Shown: piece after piece, positions 9,049 to 17,130 of the stretch
How the letters are laid out: every line of letters begins with the position of its first letter
How positions within the stretch are numbered: position 1 is the first letter of the stretch
Source of the DNA: Paucibacter sp. B2R-40
GTDB lineage: Bacteria > Pseudomonadota > Gammaproteobacteria > Burkholderiales > Burkholderiaceae_C
Assembly: GCF_025717555.1 (NCBI RefSeq)
Contig: NZ_JAJIRP010000009.1
Location: 62,001-126,000, forward strand
Length of the DNA stretch: 64,000 nucleotides
Reading direction: 5' to 3'
Notes under the pieces: generated by a model
Told to the model about the DNA's origin: nothing
Database searches by the model: none
What the model saw: only the letters and a program-made list of their open reading frames with translations
Made by a program: the position numbers and the translations under genes

Positions 9049-11667
9049 ATGTATTCATTCCGACATTTCATGACGTCCCTGAGTCGCGGACTACCGAGCT
9101 CGTTCGCTGGACTGGCTCTGTTGGGCTTGGCCGCTTGTGGCGGATCTTCCAGCGAGGAGCAGCAGGCTGATGCAGCGCAGACCACGAAGCGCGCGCTTGC
9201 GGCTGGCTGGGGCAAGATCACCCCACCCACGCCGGCACCTGCGGTGGACCTCAGCTTCTTGCGTGCCGAGGGCGCCAAGTGGGTGAGGGCGAGTGGTGCT
9301 CCGCTTGAATTGAAGGGCACAAATCTGGGCAATTGGCTGGTCCAGGAATTCTGGATGATGGGTCAGGGCGGCAATGGCGTCATCGACCAATGCACGCTGG
9401 AGAGCAAGTTGAGCCAACGCTTTGGCTATGCCGAGAAGGAGCGCTTGATTGCGCTGTTTCGCGACAACTGGATGAAGGAGCGCGACTGGGATCAGCACAA
9501 GGCCTTCGGCTTCAATCTCGTGCGCCTGCCGATTCTGTGGAGCGTGATTGAGGACGAGAACAAGCCCTATACGCTGCGGGCGGACGCCTGGAAATATCTG
9601 GACTGGTCCATCGCCGAGGCCAAGAAGCGCGGCATTTACGTGATTCTTGATCTGCACGGCGCGGTCGGGGGCCAGACCCCTAACGACCACACCGGCTGCT
9701 CTGGCCAGAACAAATACTGGACGAGCAGCGAGTATCAGAATCGCACCAAATGGCTGTGGGAGCAGATCGCCACGCGCTACAAGGACGAGCCAGTCGTCGC
9801 GGCTTTCGACCCACTCAACGAGCCCTGGGGATCGACCGCAGCGGACATGGCCACTCGCGTGACCGAGTTGTACCAGACCATACGCAAGATCGACAGCAAG
9901 CACATCGTGATGCTGCCCTCCCATTACGGCGATATCGACGCCTACGGCGATCCGGCCGCCAAGGGGATGAGCAACGTGGCGTTTGAAATGCACCCTTACC
10001 CCGGCTTGTTCGGCGACCGCCCTAACGACAGCGCCTACGACATTCACCGCGACTGGTTGCGCTGCGGCCCGCAGGGCAATGGCGGTGTTTGTGACGTGCG
10101 CAACAAGCTGGCCGGCCTGAAGACGCCGCTGCTGATGGGTGAGTTTCAGCCCTGGCAATCGGCCGGCCTGGAGCTCGGCGGCAAGATCGGCCGCGCCACT
10201 TACGATACTTATGCGGGCTATGGGTGGGCGTCGACCAGCTGGGCCTACAAGGTGGTCAGCCCGGCGGGTGGGCAGGGCAAGGGAGTCTGGGGCATGGTGA
10301 CCAATGCGGTCGACACCGGCCAGGACAGCGGCCTGGGACTGCTGGTCAAGGCCAGCACCTGGGACTGCGCCGGCTGGAACAGCAACTTTGCCGACGCCTG
10401 CGCCAAGAAGCCCAGCCCCATCAAGATTGGCGGTACAGGCCCCAAGACCTATTACCTGGTGCTCAAGACCGGCGCCACCGGCGGCGGCAGCCCGGACCTC
10501 ACTTACGACAAGATCAGCCTGATCAATGACGCTAGCAAGTCCGAAATGCTTGTCAATGGTGGCTTCGGCAATGCCAACGGCTGGACTACGCTGAGCATCA
10601 GCGGCAGTGAGAACGTCAACTTCAACTACTTGGGCGGCGACAAGACCCCCGTCGGCGGCGATGGTGCGGTGCTGCGCGTCACGCGGCCGGCCGGCGTCAG
10701 CGGCCTGATCAACGGCGGCGTCTACCAAGCTGTCACGCTGCAGGGCGGGCAGAGCTATAGCTTGAGCGGCAGCTTCAGGAGCAACGGCAGCACCGAAACC
10801 TGGGCCGAGGTGTATCTGGTTCCGCAAGCGCCGGTGCCCGGTGTGGATGTGGTCGATCAGGCCGGCAAAGTTGATTTCGCCAGCGCCTCGGTGGCCGAGA
10901 TTGAGCGCCTCTTCAAGAGCTACGGCAGCCAGGCCTATGAGGTCAACAAGGGCCTGGCCAAATTCCTGGTCGGGCCAGCGACGACGCTGTTCACGTTGCC
11001 TGCTCGTCCAAATGACTTGAAAGCCAACCAGACCAGCGGCGCAGTGGCCTTGACTTGGGGCGCCAATAGCGAGGCTGACTTGACGGGCTACAAGGTCTAT
11101 CGCAACCGAGTCCGGGGCGACGCCAGCGGCGCCACTTTACTGGCCAGCGGCGTCAAGACCAATGCCTTCGTCGACAGCACGGCCGAGGCCGGCGCCAGGT
11201 ATTACTACACGGTGAGCTCTACCGACGCCGAAGACGAGAGCTATCGCAGCGAGGAGGCCAGCAATGCCGAGAACTTCAGCTTTGCCTTGCCCGCCAAGAT
11301 CGAGGCCGAGGACTATGCGGCGATGGGCGGCATTCAGCTGGAAGACTGCTCAGACAGCGGCGGGGGCAAGGATGTGGGGCATTTCGAAGCCGGGCGCTTT
11401 ATCGAGTTCAAAGTTTCGGTCGCCACGGCGGGCAAGTTCGCGATCGACTACCGCCTGGCCAGCGCCGGTGGGAGCAGCGGCTTCGAGGTCTTGGTCGATG
11501 AGATCAAGGTGGATGCGATAGCCGTTCCCAATACCGGCGGCTGGCAGACCTGGAAGACCTATGGCGGCGCCAGCTTCAACCTACCCGCAGGTCAGCACAA
11601 ATTGCGAATCATGGCGGTCGGCGGTGCTTGGAATATCAACTACTTCGTCGTCAAGACGGCCATTTGA
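9049..11667 (+). CDS. Lipoprotein GH5 glycoside hydrolase with jelly-roll, FN3 and CBM6 domains
   Basis: 872 residues from ATG 9049, preceded by GGAG. The signal has a lipobox, LAAC-GG, near residue 32, so the enzyme is probably anchored to the outer membrane. The GH5 barrel starts at LKGTNLGNWLV; acid/base Glu258 is in DPLNEPW and nucleophile Glu365 in LMGEFQPW. This form resembles exo-1,3-beta-glucanase/cellulase members. A CBM4/9-like jelly roll spans about residues 465-600. A fibronectin type III domain follows near 645-745 (LPARPNDL, LTGYKVYRN). The C-terminus is a CBM6 (KIEAEDYAAMGGIQLED). The order catalytic-CBM-FN3-CBM6 fits an enzyme held on an insoluble beta-glucan. The exact linkage specificity cannot be read here. 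Confidence 0.92.
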   Translation: MYSFRHFMTSLSRGLPSSFAGLALLGLAACGGSSSEEQQADAAQTTKRALAAGWGKITPPTPAPAVDLSFLRAEGAKWVRASGAPLELKGTNLGNWLVQEFWMMGQGGNGVIDQCTLESKLSQRFGYAEKERLIALFRDNWMKERDWDQHKAFGFNLVRLPILWSVIEDENKPYTLRADAWKYLDWSIAEAKKRGIYVILDLHGAVGGQTPNDHTGCSGQNKYWTSSEYQNRTKWLWEQIATRYKDEPVVAAFDPLNEPWGSTAADMATRVTELYQTIRKIDSKHIVMLPSHYGDIDAYGDPAAKGMSNVAFEMHPYPGLFGDRPNDSAYDIHRDWLRCGPQGNGGVCDVRNKLAGLKTPLLMGEFQPWQSAGLELGGKIGRATYDTYAGYGWASTSWAYKVVSPAGGQGKGVWGMVTNAVDTGQDSGLGLLVKASTWDCAGWNSNFADACAKKPSPIKIGGTGPKTYYLVLKTGATGGGSPDLTYDKISLINDASKSEMLVNGGFGNANGWTTLSISGSENVNFNYLGGDKTPVGGDGAVLRVTRPAGVSGLINGGVYQAVTLQGGQSYSLSGSFRSNGSTETWAEVYLVPQAPVPGVDVVDQAGKVDFASASVAEIERLFKSYGSQAYEVNKGLAKFLVGPATTLFTLPARPNDLKANQTSGAVALTWGANSEADLTGYKVYRNRVRGDASGATLLASGVKTNAFVDSTAEAGARYYYTVSSTDAEDESYRSEEASNAENFSFALPAKIEAEDYAAMGGIQLEDCSDSGGGKDVGHFEAGRFIEFKVSVATAGKFAIDYRLASAGGSSGFEVLVDEIKVDAIAVPNTGGWQTWKTYGGASFNLPAGQHKLRIMAVGGAWNINYFVVKTAI

Positions 11668-11698
11668 AGCTTTATTCGCTCACACAAGGAAGACCAAA

Positions 11699-12316
11699 AT
11701 GATGATGACTAACGCAAACTTCACACGCAGTCTGAGGGCCGTGGCCCTGGCGGCCGCTGCGCTGATCAGCATGGGCAGCAGTTCGGCCAACACAAGCAGC
11801 CTGCTCATTGATGTAGCCGGCGCCCAAAGCGTCGACCTGGCTGGAGCGCCGGGCAACACGGTGATGAGCTTCAATGTCGGCGCCAATGCGCTGATTCAGT
11901 CGGTGGACTGGCGCGTTACCTTGACGGCTTTTGGGGCCAGTTGGCTGAGCGATATGGAGCTCAGGTTCGGCAGCTCGGCCGGCAATGACGGTGTCTGGTT
12001 CACGCCCGGCAGCGAGAACCATAACGGCAGCATGAGCTACACCGGCGCGGCAAATCTGGCCGAGTTGGGGCTGGCCTTTCGGGTACAGGCGGACGGCATC
12101 TTGCGGCTGGAATTTTCTGAGTTGATGAAAGATCAAGCCGCGGGCATCGCTGACGGACAGTGGGACATCGGCCAGGTCACGGTTGGCTTCACTTCAGCCG
12201 TGCCGGAGCCGGCCAGCTATGGCTTGATGGCGGTCGGTTTGCTGGCTGTAGCTGGCTTGGCCTCACTCAAATCCAGGCGCGAGGGTTCAAATTCGGGGTG
12301 CAGCCAACGGCTCTGA
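11699..12316 (+). CDS. PEP-CTERM protein with an extended tail
   Basis: 205 residues from ATG 11699, with AAGGAAG upstream; the open frame before it overlaps the GH5 gene. The signal peptide runs to about residue 30 (ALISMGSSSA). The body is a short beta-rich domain with ISMG and DVAGAQSVDLAGAPGN near its start and GFTSAVPEPASYG near its end. The sorting helix LMAVGLLAVAGLASL is followed by KSRR, but about eleven further residues (EGSNSGCSQRL) come after the basic cluster, whereas such proteins normally stop there. It starts 31 bases after the GH5 gene and is followed by a strong terminator, so it is probably co-transcribed with GH5. No enzymatic motif was seen. Confidence 0.85.
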   Translation: MMMTNANFTRSLRAVALAAAALISMGSSSANTSSLLIDVAGAQSVDLAGAPGNTVMSFNVGANALIQSVDWRVTLTAFGASWLSDMELRFGSSAGNDGVWFTPGSENHNGSMSYTGAANLAELGLAFRVQADGILRLEFSELMKDQAAGIADGQWDIGQVTVGFTSAVPEPASYGLMAVGLLAVAGLASLKSRREGSNSGCSQRL

Positions 12317-12359
12317 AGTCAGCCCGCGCTGAACCTCGGTTCCAGCGCATTCATTCGGC

Positions 12360-12393
12360 CCGGGGCGCTTGATCAGCGCCCCGGCTTGTTTTT
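12360..12393 (+). terminator. Rho-independent terminator after the GH5/PEP-CTERM pair
   Basis: A perfect 10-base stem CCGGGGCGCT (12360-12369) with AGCGCCCCGG (12375-12384), a TGATC loop, and the tract TTGTTTTT ending at 12393. It lies 43 bases after the PEP-CTERM stop. Confidence 0.9.
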
Positions 12394-12822
12394 ACATGGC
12401 ATTTACTTGAAACTTCGAAAATTGATACCGGCTGTGCTGCTGTTTTGTATCTGGAGCGCGACTGCGTTTTCTTCTGAGAAGGTCTATAAATTCCTAGCAG
12501 ATTGCAGGTATTTCAGCAGCCTGTTAAGCCCGCTGCTGCAATCCAACTTGGTGAGGCTTATTTCTGCCATGGGCACTGAGTTGCCGCGCAGTCAGTGCCC
12601 CTTGAAATGTCCCGGCCTGCGCCAGGCCGGCAGTTCGAACAATCGCCGCATAGCTGACGTTCGATTCGCCGACCGTTGTTTTGGTCAACGGCAGCTTACT
12701 GGCGATGATGGGGGCTCACGCTCCCGGCCATAAGCCGCCATAGTTAACAACTGATGGCCTGAACCTCATTGCCTCGAGCAGATCAGCTCTTAGGCCTCAT
12801 TCGCTGCCCACATTCGAGCCTG
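12394..12822. other. Gene-free spacer
   Basis: About 430 bases between the terminator and the convergent SGNH gene. The longest open frames are short, lack ribosome sites and show no family resemblance. I see nothing functional in it. Confidence 0.6.
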
Positions 12823-13977
12823 TTAGGGCGCAAGGGCCAGTGCCTTCTTCAAACTTGGGCTGATGGCTTCGGCCATGCGCAAAAAACCCAAGTCGGTGGG
12901 GTGGGTGCCATCGACCGTGGCCTCACCGTCTTGACCCAGCAAGGACTCTCCAGGCACGAAGAAAATGCGTTCATCCTTGGCCATCAAAGCCGCGACGATG
13001 GGAGCCAAGACGGCGTTCTTTAGGGCATGGCCCGTTTGGTTCATTGGCCCCAGGCCCGCGTGCTGATAGCTGATATTGCCGAGCAAGATGATGGGCGTGC
13101 GTGGGTGCCGGGCACGCAGACGGGCCACAAAAGGCTCGATGCGCTCGGCAATTTGCTGCGGCGTCATGTTCGGCAAGGGGTCCAGGATGAACACGCTCGG
13201 GTTCAATTCTGAGATCAAGTCCGCCGCAACCATCTCGGCATTGCCATTGCCCGAGAAGCCCAGGTTGATGACGGGCAGATCGAATTTGCGCCCCAGAATA
13301 GCGGTGTAGGCCATGCCAGGGCGAGAAGCGCAACCACCCTGCGTGATCGACGTGCCGTACACCACCACCGTTTGAGTACTGAGTGGCGCCATGGGCGCTA
13401 GCTTGGCGCCCGCGGGCACGCCAATCTGCAGGTCTTCAATGCCGTTATACAGCGGCAGATACAAGCGATAGTCACGCATGCCGCCACCGGCAGGCACGCT
13501 GGCCAGTTTGACGAGATTGATCGGGCTCTCGGTCGGGCGGCCCACGCCCAACCACTGCCAGCGCCCCTCGTGGCGCACATATAGGTCCAGCCCGCTCATC
13601 CCCGTGGCGGGCATGTGATCCATCGCCAAGCCGGGGTTGAGCAGGGTCCAGCGCGCGCCGATTTCGCTGGCATCGGTGGAGAAGTTGATTTCGATACCGG
13701 CGCTGTGGCGGCTCAAGCTCCAGACTTCGGGCCGCACGATTCTCTCTGCCCGCGCCGGCAGGCGATCCCAGGGCTTGGCCAGTTCTTTGACGGGCCAACC
13801 GGCGCTGCTGCGCCTGAGTTGTAGGGCCGAGTACCAACTCAAGTCACTGCCAGGCTGGCTGATCGAAAAATTCGGGTCCAACTTCTCTGGGGCAAGCGCC
13901 GAGCTGCCGGTGCTGCTGATGGCGTAGGTCGGAACGAAGACACAGACCAAACCAGTGATCAAAGAGTGAAGCTTCAT
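12823..13977 (-). CDS. Secreted SGNH/GDSL-type hydrolase
   Basis: 384 residues from ATG 13977. The frame is open further upstream, but only this start gives a signal peptide (HSLITGLVCVFVPTYA). An N-terminal beta-sandwich domain (about residues 40-190) precedes the SGNH domain. Block I is VVVYGTSITQGG with the nucleophilic Ser. Block II Gly is in NLGFSGNG, block III Asn in LLGNISY, and the Asp-His pair is in DGTHPTDLG. This two-domain architecture is seen in bacterial carbohydrate esterase-like proteins. It is convergent to the saccharolytic operon and may deacylate the same glycan; the substrate is unknown. Downstream it meets a 430-base empty spacer, upstream a long non-coding tract. Confidence 0.88.
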   Translation of the reverse strand: MKLHSLITGLVCVFVPTYAISSTGSSALAPEKLDPNFSISQPGSDLSWYSALQLRRSSAGWPVKELAKPWDRLPARAERIVRPEVWSLSRHSAGIEINFSTDASEIGARWTLLNPGLAMDHMPATGMSGLDLYVRHEGRWQWLGVGRPTESPINLVKLASVPAGGGMRDYRLYLPLYNGIEDLQIGVPAGAKLAPMAPLSTQTVVVYGTSITQGGCASRPGMAYTAILGRKFDLPVINLGFSGNGNAEMVAADLISELNPSVFILDPLPNMTPQQIAERIEPFVARLRARHPRTPIILLGNISYQHAGLGPMNQTGHALKNAVLAPIVAALMAKDERIFFVPGESLLGQDGEATVDGTHPTDLGFLRMAEAISPSLKKALALAP

Positions 13978-14265
13978 GCAAACGAGCCCATGTATTGCGA
14001 GGTGGGATGAGGGAGAGGTGAATAGAGACAAGCCCCTGATTCTGGCGCCCCGCCTTGCCAAGGCTGGGCCTGCGTGCAAACTTTTTCTCGGGCGGGGCGT
14101 CAAGGAGTGAATACGACTCAAGGCTTGGCCTGATCGAGGTGGCAAGACTTGACCCTCATTCCTCTTTCAGGCTGCGTGTGACGAGGCGGATATAAGCACG
14201 GAACTGCCTCGCCGCCCCCTCACAGCGCCATGATTGCACCTCGCAATTGCCGGTTTGCGCTGAAC

Positions 14266-14373
14266 TCAAAACTTGAAACAGGCGTTGATCAACCACGTGG
14301 TGCCGACCGAGTCATCTGGCTTTGAACCGGTGTTTCTCTCAAATTTGAACGATCGTTTTTCGTTGCGCTCATT
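14266..14373 (-). pseudogene. Possible relic of an outer-membrane beta-barrel protein C-terminus
   Basis: The minus strand reads ERNEKRSFKFERN, GSKPDDSVG and finally TTWLINACFKF before a stop. Alternating hydrophobic residues and a terminal Phe are typical of the last strand of an outer-membrane barrel. No intact upstream gene connects to it. The assignment rests on about 35 residues and is weak. Confidence 0.3.
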
Positions 14374-14684
14374 GGTGAATTTTCGGGCATTGGAACATGC
14401 GTCACCTCGAAACGCCGGCCGTTGTACCGACGGCCGGCGGCCGCGCAGTGGAGCCGCAGGCGCTTTCATAGACGAAAGCTGCTTCGTGCCCAAAGGCGAA
14501 GTTCATCGACTGCGGCGCGCGGGCGGCCATCTGCAAACTCCCTGATGCCCGACGCGCTGTACGTTCGGAAAAGGCACTGCCGAGCAGAGCCCCTCAATTG
14601 GCCCGAGGACGGTGATGCCGCGCAAAGCCCGAGCTAAAAGTAACTGAGCACGCAGCCTTGTTTTCATGGCCCCACATTCAAGTG

Positions 14685-14905
14685 CTAGTTGATATCAGCG
14701 ATGAGATTGGCAGTTCGTGCCTTGATGATCGAGGTGTCGGGGCTGCCATCTTCCCAGTCGTACTTAGCGCCCCAACTCCAGACTGTGTCTGCCAGTTCGA
14801 CAAAGCGCACCGCACTGGCTGCTCCGAATAGTGCTCTCTCGCGCCACCGTGACCTTGCCGTTTCTCCACCGCGCAGGCGCGATCAAGCCATCTGCCAAAC
14901 TTTGG
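14685..14905 (-). pseudogene. Frameshifted gene fragment of unknown family
   Basis: On the minus strand, 14846-14685 reads a protein-like segment (RFVELADTVWSWGAKYDWE, then DGSPDTSIIKARTANLIADI) ending in a stop. About 20 further sensible residues (ADGLIAPARWRNGKVTVARE) lie just upstream in a different frame at about 14905-14840. This looks like one coding region broken by an indel. No start codon or full-length domain is seen, and I do not recognise the family. Confidence 0.4.
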
Positions 14906-15107
14906 GCAATAAGTCACGATCGACCATTCGCGGCTTATGCCCTGAGCTGTGAGGTATCGCACGATCCGCTGCAAAACGGCCCTTTGCACCCTTCAATCGC
15001 GGGGAGTGCATCCGCCATGTGACGCAACACAATGGCGACACACCCGGCAAGAGCCCTTCTAGAGGCCTGGCGGCACAACGTCAAACCCAACCCGAAAGGT
15101 CTCCCTC

Positions 15108-15758
15108 ATGAAGTCATTCCAAATCATCGCTCTTGCCACTGCCTTGCTGTCCGGCGGAGCGCAGGCCGCCACCAACTTGATCGTGAACGGTGACTTCGCA
15201 GCGGTGGACTACAACAGCTTTGCTTCCGACTACATGAAGCAGCACGACGCCTATGACGAAAGCACCGTCAACATTGGCACCGACGCGCACAATGTGCACG
15301 GTTCATGGGCCAGCTTTGCCGACCTGGGCGGTAACAACATGCTGATCGTCAACGGCAGCAACAGCGTCAGCAATGTGGTCTGGGCGCAGACCCTGACGCT
15401 GGGCGCCGGCACTTACGACTTCAGTGGCTCTGCAGCCAGTACCTATTTCGCCAACCCGTCGTTGCTGCAAGCGGTTGTGACGGTGGGAGCCTACACGTTC
15501 AACGTCGGGTCGTCGGTGCAATTGGACAGCAGCACGGGCACCTGGAAGACACTCAGCGGCAGCTTCACGTTGAATGGCCCGGTTACCGGCACCGTCAAGC
15601 TGTTGAACCTAACCACCGACTACAACGGCAATGATTTCGTGGTCGACAACCTCACGCTGACCGCAGCAGTTCCCGAGCCAGAAACCTATGCCTTGATGTT
15701 GGCCGGCCTGGGCGCTATCGGCTTCGTGGCACGTCGTCGCCGCAGCACCAACGCTTGA
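15108..15758 (+). CDS. PEP-CTERM sorting domain protein
   Basis: 216 residues. A signal peptide (MKSFQIIALATALLSGGAQA) is followed by NLIVNGDFAAV, the usual opening of choice-of-anchor/CBM-like PEP-CTERM proteins. The beta-rich body ends in VVDNLTLTAAVPEPETYAL. The tail is a textbook sorting signal: PEPETYALMLAGLGAIG then FVARRRRS. An AAAGG site lies ten bases upstream. Such proteins are thought to be processed by an exosortase and released to, or fixed in, the extracellular matrix. It stands alone with its own terminator. The precise role is unknown. Confidence 0.93.
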   Translation: MKSFQIIALATALLSGGAQAATNLIVNGDFAAVDYNSFASDYMKQHDAYDESTVNIGTDAHNVHGSWASFADLGGNNMLIVNGSNSVSNVVWAQTLTLGAGTYDFSGSAASTYFANPSLLQAVVTVGAYTFNVGSSVQLDSSTGTWKTLSGSFTLNGPVTGTVKLLNLTTDYNGNDFVVDNLTLTAAVPEPETYALMLAGLGAIGFVARRRRSTNA

Positions 15759-15793
15759 GCCAAGTTGGTGGCGCTCTGCGCGCCGCGCGAAGC

Positions 15794-15815
15794 AAAGGGG
15801 CCCCTGGCCCCTTTT
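15794..15815 (+). terminator. Rho-independent terminator after PEP-CTERM gene
   Basis: AAAGGGGCC (15794-15802) pairs with GGCCCCTTT (15806-15814) around a CCT loop, running into TTTTT. It lies 36 bases after the stop codon. Confidence 0.85.
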
Positions 15816-15875
15816 TCCATGCGCGCTCACAACGGGCGCACTCTTGGACGTGCAAGGTAAACGGCCGGTAGCCAA

Positions 15876-15894
15876 AAGCAAGCGAAACTTGCTT
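15876..15894 (-). terminator. Weak hairpin downstream of the TlpA-like gene
   Basis: AAGCAAG (15876-15882) pairs with CTTGCTT (15888-15894). On the minus strand the stem runs into TTTT, 25 bases after the TlpA-like stop. It could be a short terminator, or the tip of a third attC-like palindrome. Confidence 0.4.
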
Positions 15895-15918
15895 GCGGCC
15901 ACTCACTCGATGGAAGGT

Positions 15919-16431
15919 TTAGCCCCCGTCGGCGAGTACCTTCTTGAGGTCGGGTTCAAGACCGTCCAGCCACCCGCCAGTGATGACTTCGCGGCCGACG
16001 ATGACCTTGCGAATGACCCCGGTTTTGTCAATGAGCATCCAAGTAGGGGTGCCCTGCAGCGAGGGGTAGTCACTCCGCCAATCGTCATTGATTGAACCGA
16101 CCGGAAAGGAGATGGGCTTGACCGATTCGATCATGGCCTTGGCATTTTCAATTTTGTCCCGGAAGTTCACAGCGACGATAGTGAAGCCTTTCTCCTTGTA
16201 CAACTGATAGTGCCGCTCCAGCGACCGCATCTCGTTGCGGCAACGTGGACACCAGCTTGCCCAGAAATAGACCAAGGTCGGCTTTCCTTCGATGGTCTTG
16301 GGATCGAACCGTGTGCCGTCAAACAACTCGATGCTGCTGAGCTTCGCCTTCTCACCGACAACCTGTGCCGCGACAGGAGCTGCTGCCGAGGCAAGAATGC
16401 ATAGAACCAGTGCGGCGCTGCGGACAAACAT
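15919..16431 (-). CDS. TlpA/ResA-like periplasmic thioredoxin
   Basis: 170 residues. The signal peptide spans about residues 1-24 (LVLCILASAAAPVAAQ). The thioredoxin fold has the redox motif WASWCPRCRNEM, with the Cys pair in CPRC, near residues 60-65, followed by FTIVAVNFRD. A cis-Pro segment lies at LQGTPTWMLIDKTG. Family members reduce or transfer disulfides on periplasmic proteins such as apocytochrome c. A GGAG site lies upstream of ATG 16431. The start lies only about 26 bases beyond an attC-like palindrome, an arrangement like that of a gene cassette. No cytochrome maturation genes are nearby, so its partner is unknown. Confidence 0.9.
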   Translation of the reverse strand: MFVRSAALVLCILASAAAPVAAQVVGEKAKLSSIELFDGTRFDPKTIEGKPTLVYFWASWCPRCRNEMRSLERHYQLYKEKGFTIVAVNFRDKIENAKAMIESVKPISFPVGSINDDWRSDYPSLQGTPTWMLIDKTGVIRKVIVGREVITGGWLDGLEPDLKKVLADGG

Positions 16432-16456
16432 GGAGTACTCCTATCGGTGGTTGAGA

Positions 16457-16568
16457 GGCTACCGTTTAAGCTGAGCGGATCGTTGCGGCCTGAGACTAAG
16501 AGCCCAGGATGAAATGGCGGCCATTTTGCCGCATGCCGCTATGGATCCGGTTGAGCGAATGGTTAGGC
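16457..16568 (-). other. attC-like palindromic element between two same-strand genes
   Basis: Read on the minus strand, it opens with GCCTAAC (16568-16562), an exact fit to the integron R'' consensus RYYYAAC. It continues CATTCGCTCAACCGGA, close to the AATTCGTTCAAGCCGA of classical attC sites. The far end, AGCTTAAACGGTAGCC, resembles a degenerate L'/R' end. Arms CGGATC plus GCGGC (16476-16489) pair with GCCGC plus GATCCG (16535-16549), giving an interrupted stem as in attC. Length of about 112 bases is within the attC range. The R' core is degenerate, so activity is doubtful. Confidence 0.45.
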
Positions 16569-16602
16569 GGTATCGTTCCATCAGGCGCTATTTGATCCGT
16601 AG

Positions 16603-16950
16603 CTAAACATGATTTGCAATGAAATCTCTCAATATGAATATTGCCATGGATGCAACAGCGGAAACAGACCCTAGAAGAAAGAATCGACGGGCCTGTTCAA
16701 CTGATTTCCCCAATGCCTCTTTCGCTTGAGGCTTGGTGGCCAACCAGGGAACAAATGCGAGAGTGATTGCGGAGATGAGGCCGAGGACCAAATGTATGAC
16801 ATCGCCGGAGTTCCAAGGCGTTCCGGCGCCTTTGCTGTTGAAGCCGGTGTAACCAATGAATGCAATTAGCAGGGCCAACAAACCGATTGCGCCCGAGCAT
16901 ATGCCCGGGACGGACCCTGTTGGATGCTCTAGTTCACTTACTGAAGGCAT
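16603..16950 (-). CDS. Small multispan membrane protein of unknown function
   Basis: 115 residues. Three hydrophobic segments are visible: about residues 17-36 (ICSGAIGLLALLIAFIGYTG), 51-70 (IHLVLGLISAITLAFVPWLA) and 90-108 (FLLGSVSAVASMAIFILRDF). No signature of a known family was recognised. The ribosome site is weak (GAAAGAAC). The gene is flanked by two attC-like palindromes in the same orientation, consistent with a one-gene integron cassette; small membrane proteins of unknown role are common cassette cargo. Whether it is expressed is unclear. Confidence 0.65.
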   Translation of the reverse strand: MPSVSELEHPTGSVPGICSGAIGLLALLIAFIGYTGFNSKGAGTPWNSGDVIHLVLGLISAITLAFVPWLATKPQAKEALGKSVEQARRFFLLGSVSAVASMAIFILRDFIANHV

Positions 16951-17020
16951 TTTCGCGATGTTCTTTCAAAAATTGGTTGGTCTTAAAGTGCTCCGAATAG
17001 AACGCCTTGGTGCGTGTGAT

Positions 17021-17130
17021 TCCTAACGTCGAAGCTGAGGAGGCGTAGCCAGCTGGCCGCGCGGAGCTGAAAATATACAGGCAGCGAAGCGCGGCCTGCT
17101 GGCGGAGGTCCACTCGAACGATGGCTTGCC
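17021..17130 (-). other. attC-like palindromic element upstream of the small membrane gene
   Basis: Arms GCCAGCTGGCCGCGC (17048-17062) and GCGCGGCCTGCTGGC (17089-17103) pair with one mismatch. On the minus strand the element ends in GACGTTAGGA (core GTTAGGA against consensus GTTRRRY, one mismatch) and begins with CATCGTTCGAGTGGA, like the L'' end of attC sites. A plausible cassette boundary would then fall at 17027. The R'' end is not clear. Confidence 0.4.

Larger units (their letters stand above)
13978..15107. other. Long gene-free region with decayed gene fragments
   Basis: About 1.1 kb without an intact gene. It contains two apparent gene relics on the minus strand (listed separately) and a perfect 10-base hairpin (CGCCGGCCGT at 14413-14422 with ACGGCCGGCG at 14430-14439) that has no U-tract. 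The last 60 bases before 15108 serve as leader for the PEP-CTERM gene. Confidence 0.6.

Noticed and set aside
9091-10827. 578-residue minus-strand frame opposite the GH5 gene
   Set aside because: It is a GC-driven shadow of the GH5 coding sequence with no recognisable domain.
12386-12733. 115-residue frame after the terminator
   Set aside because: It starts inside the T-tract of the terminator, has no ribosome site and resembles no family.
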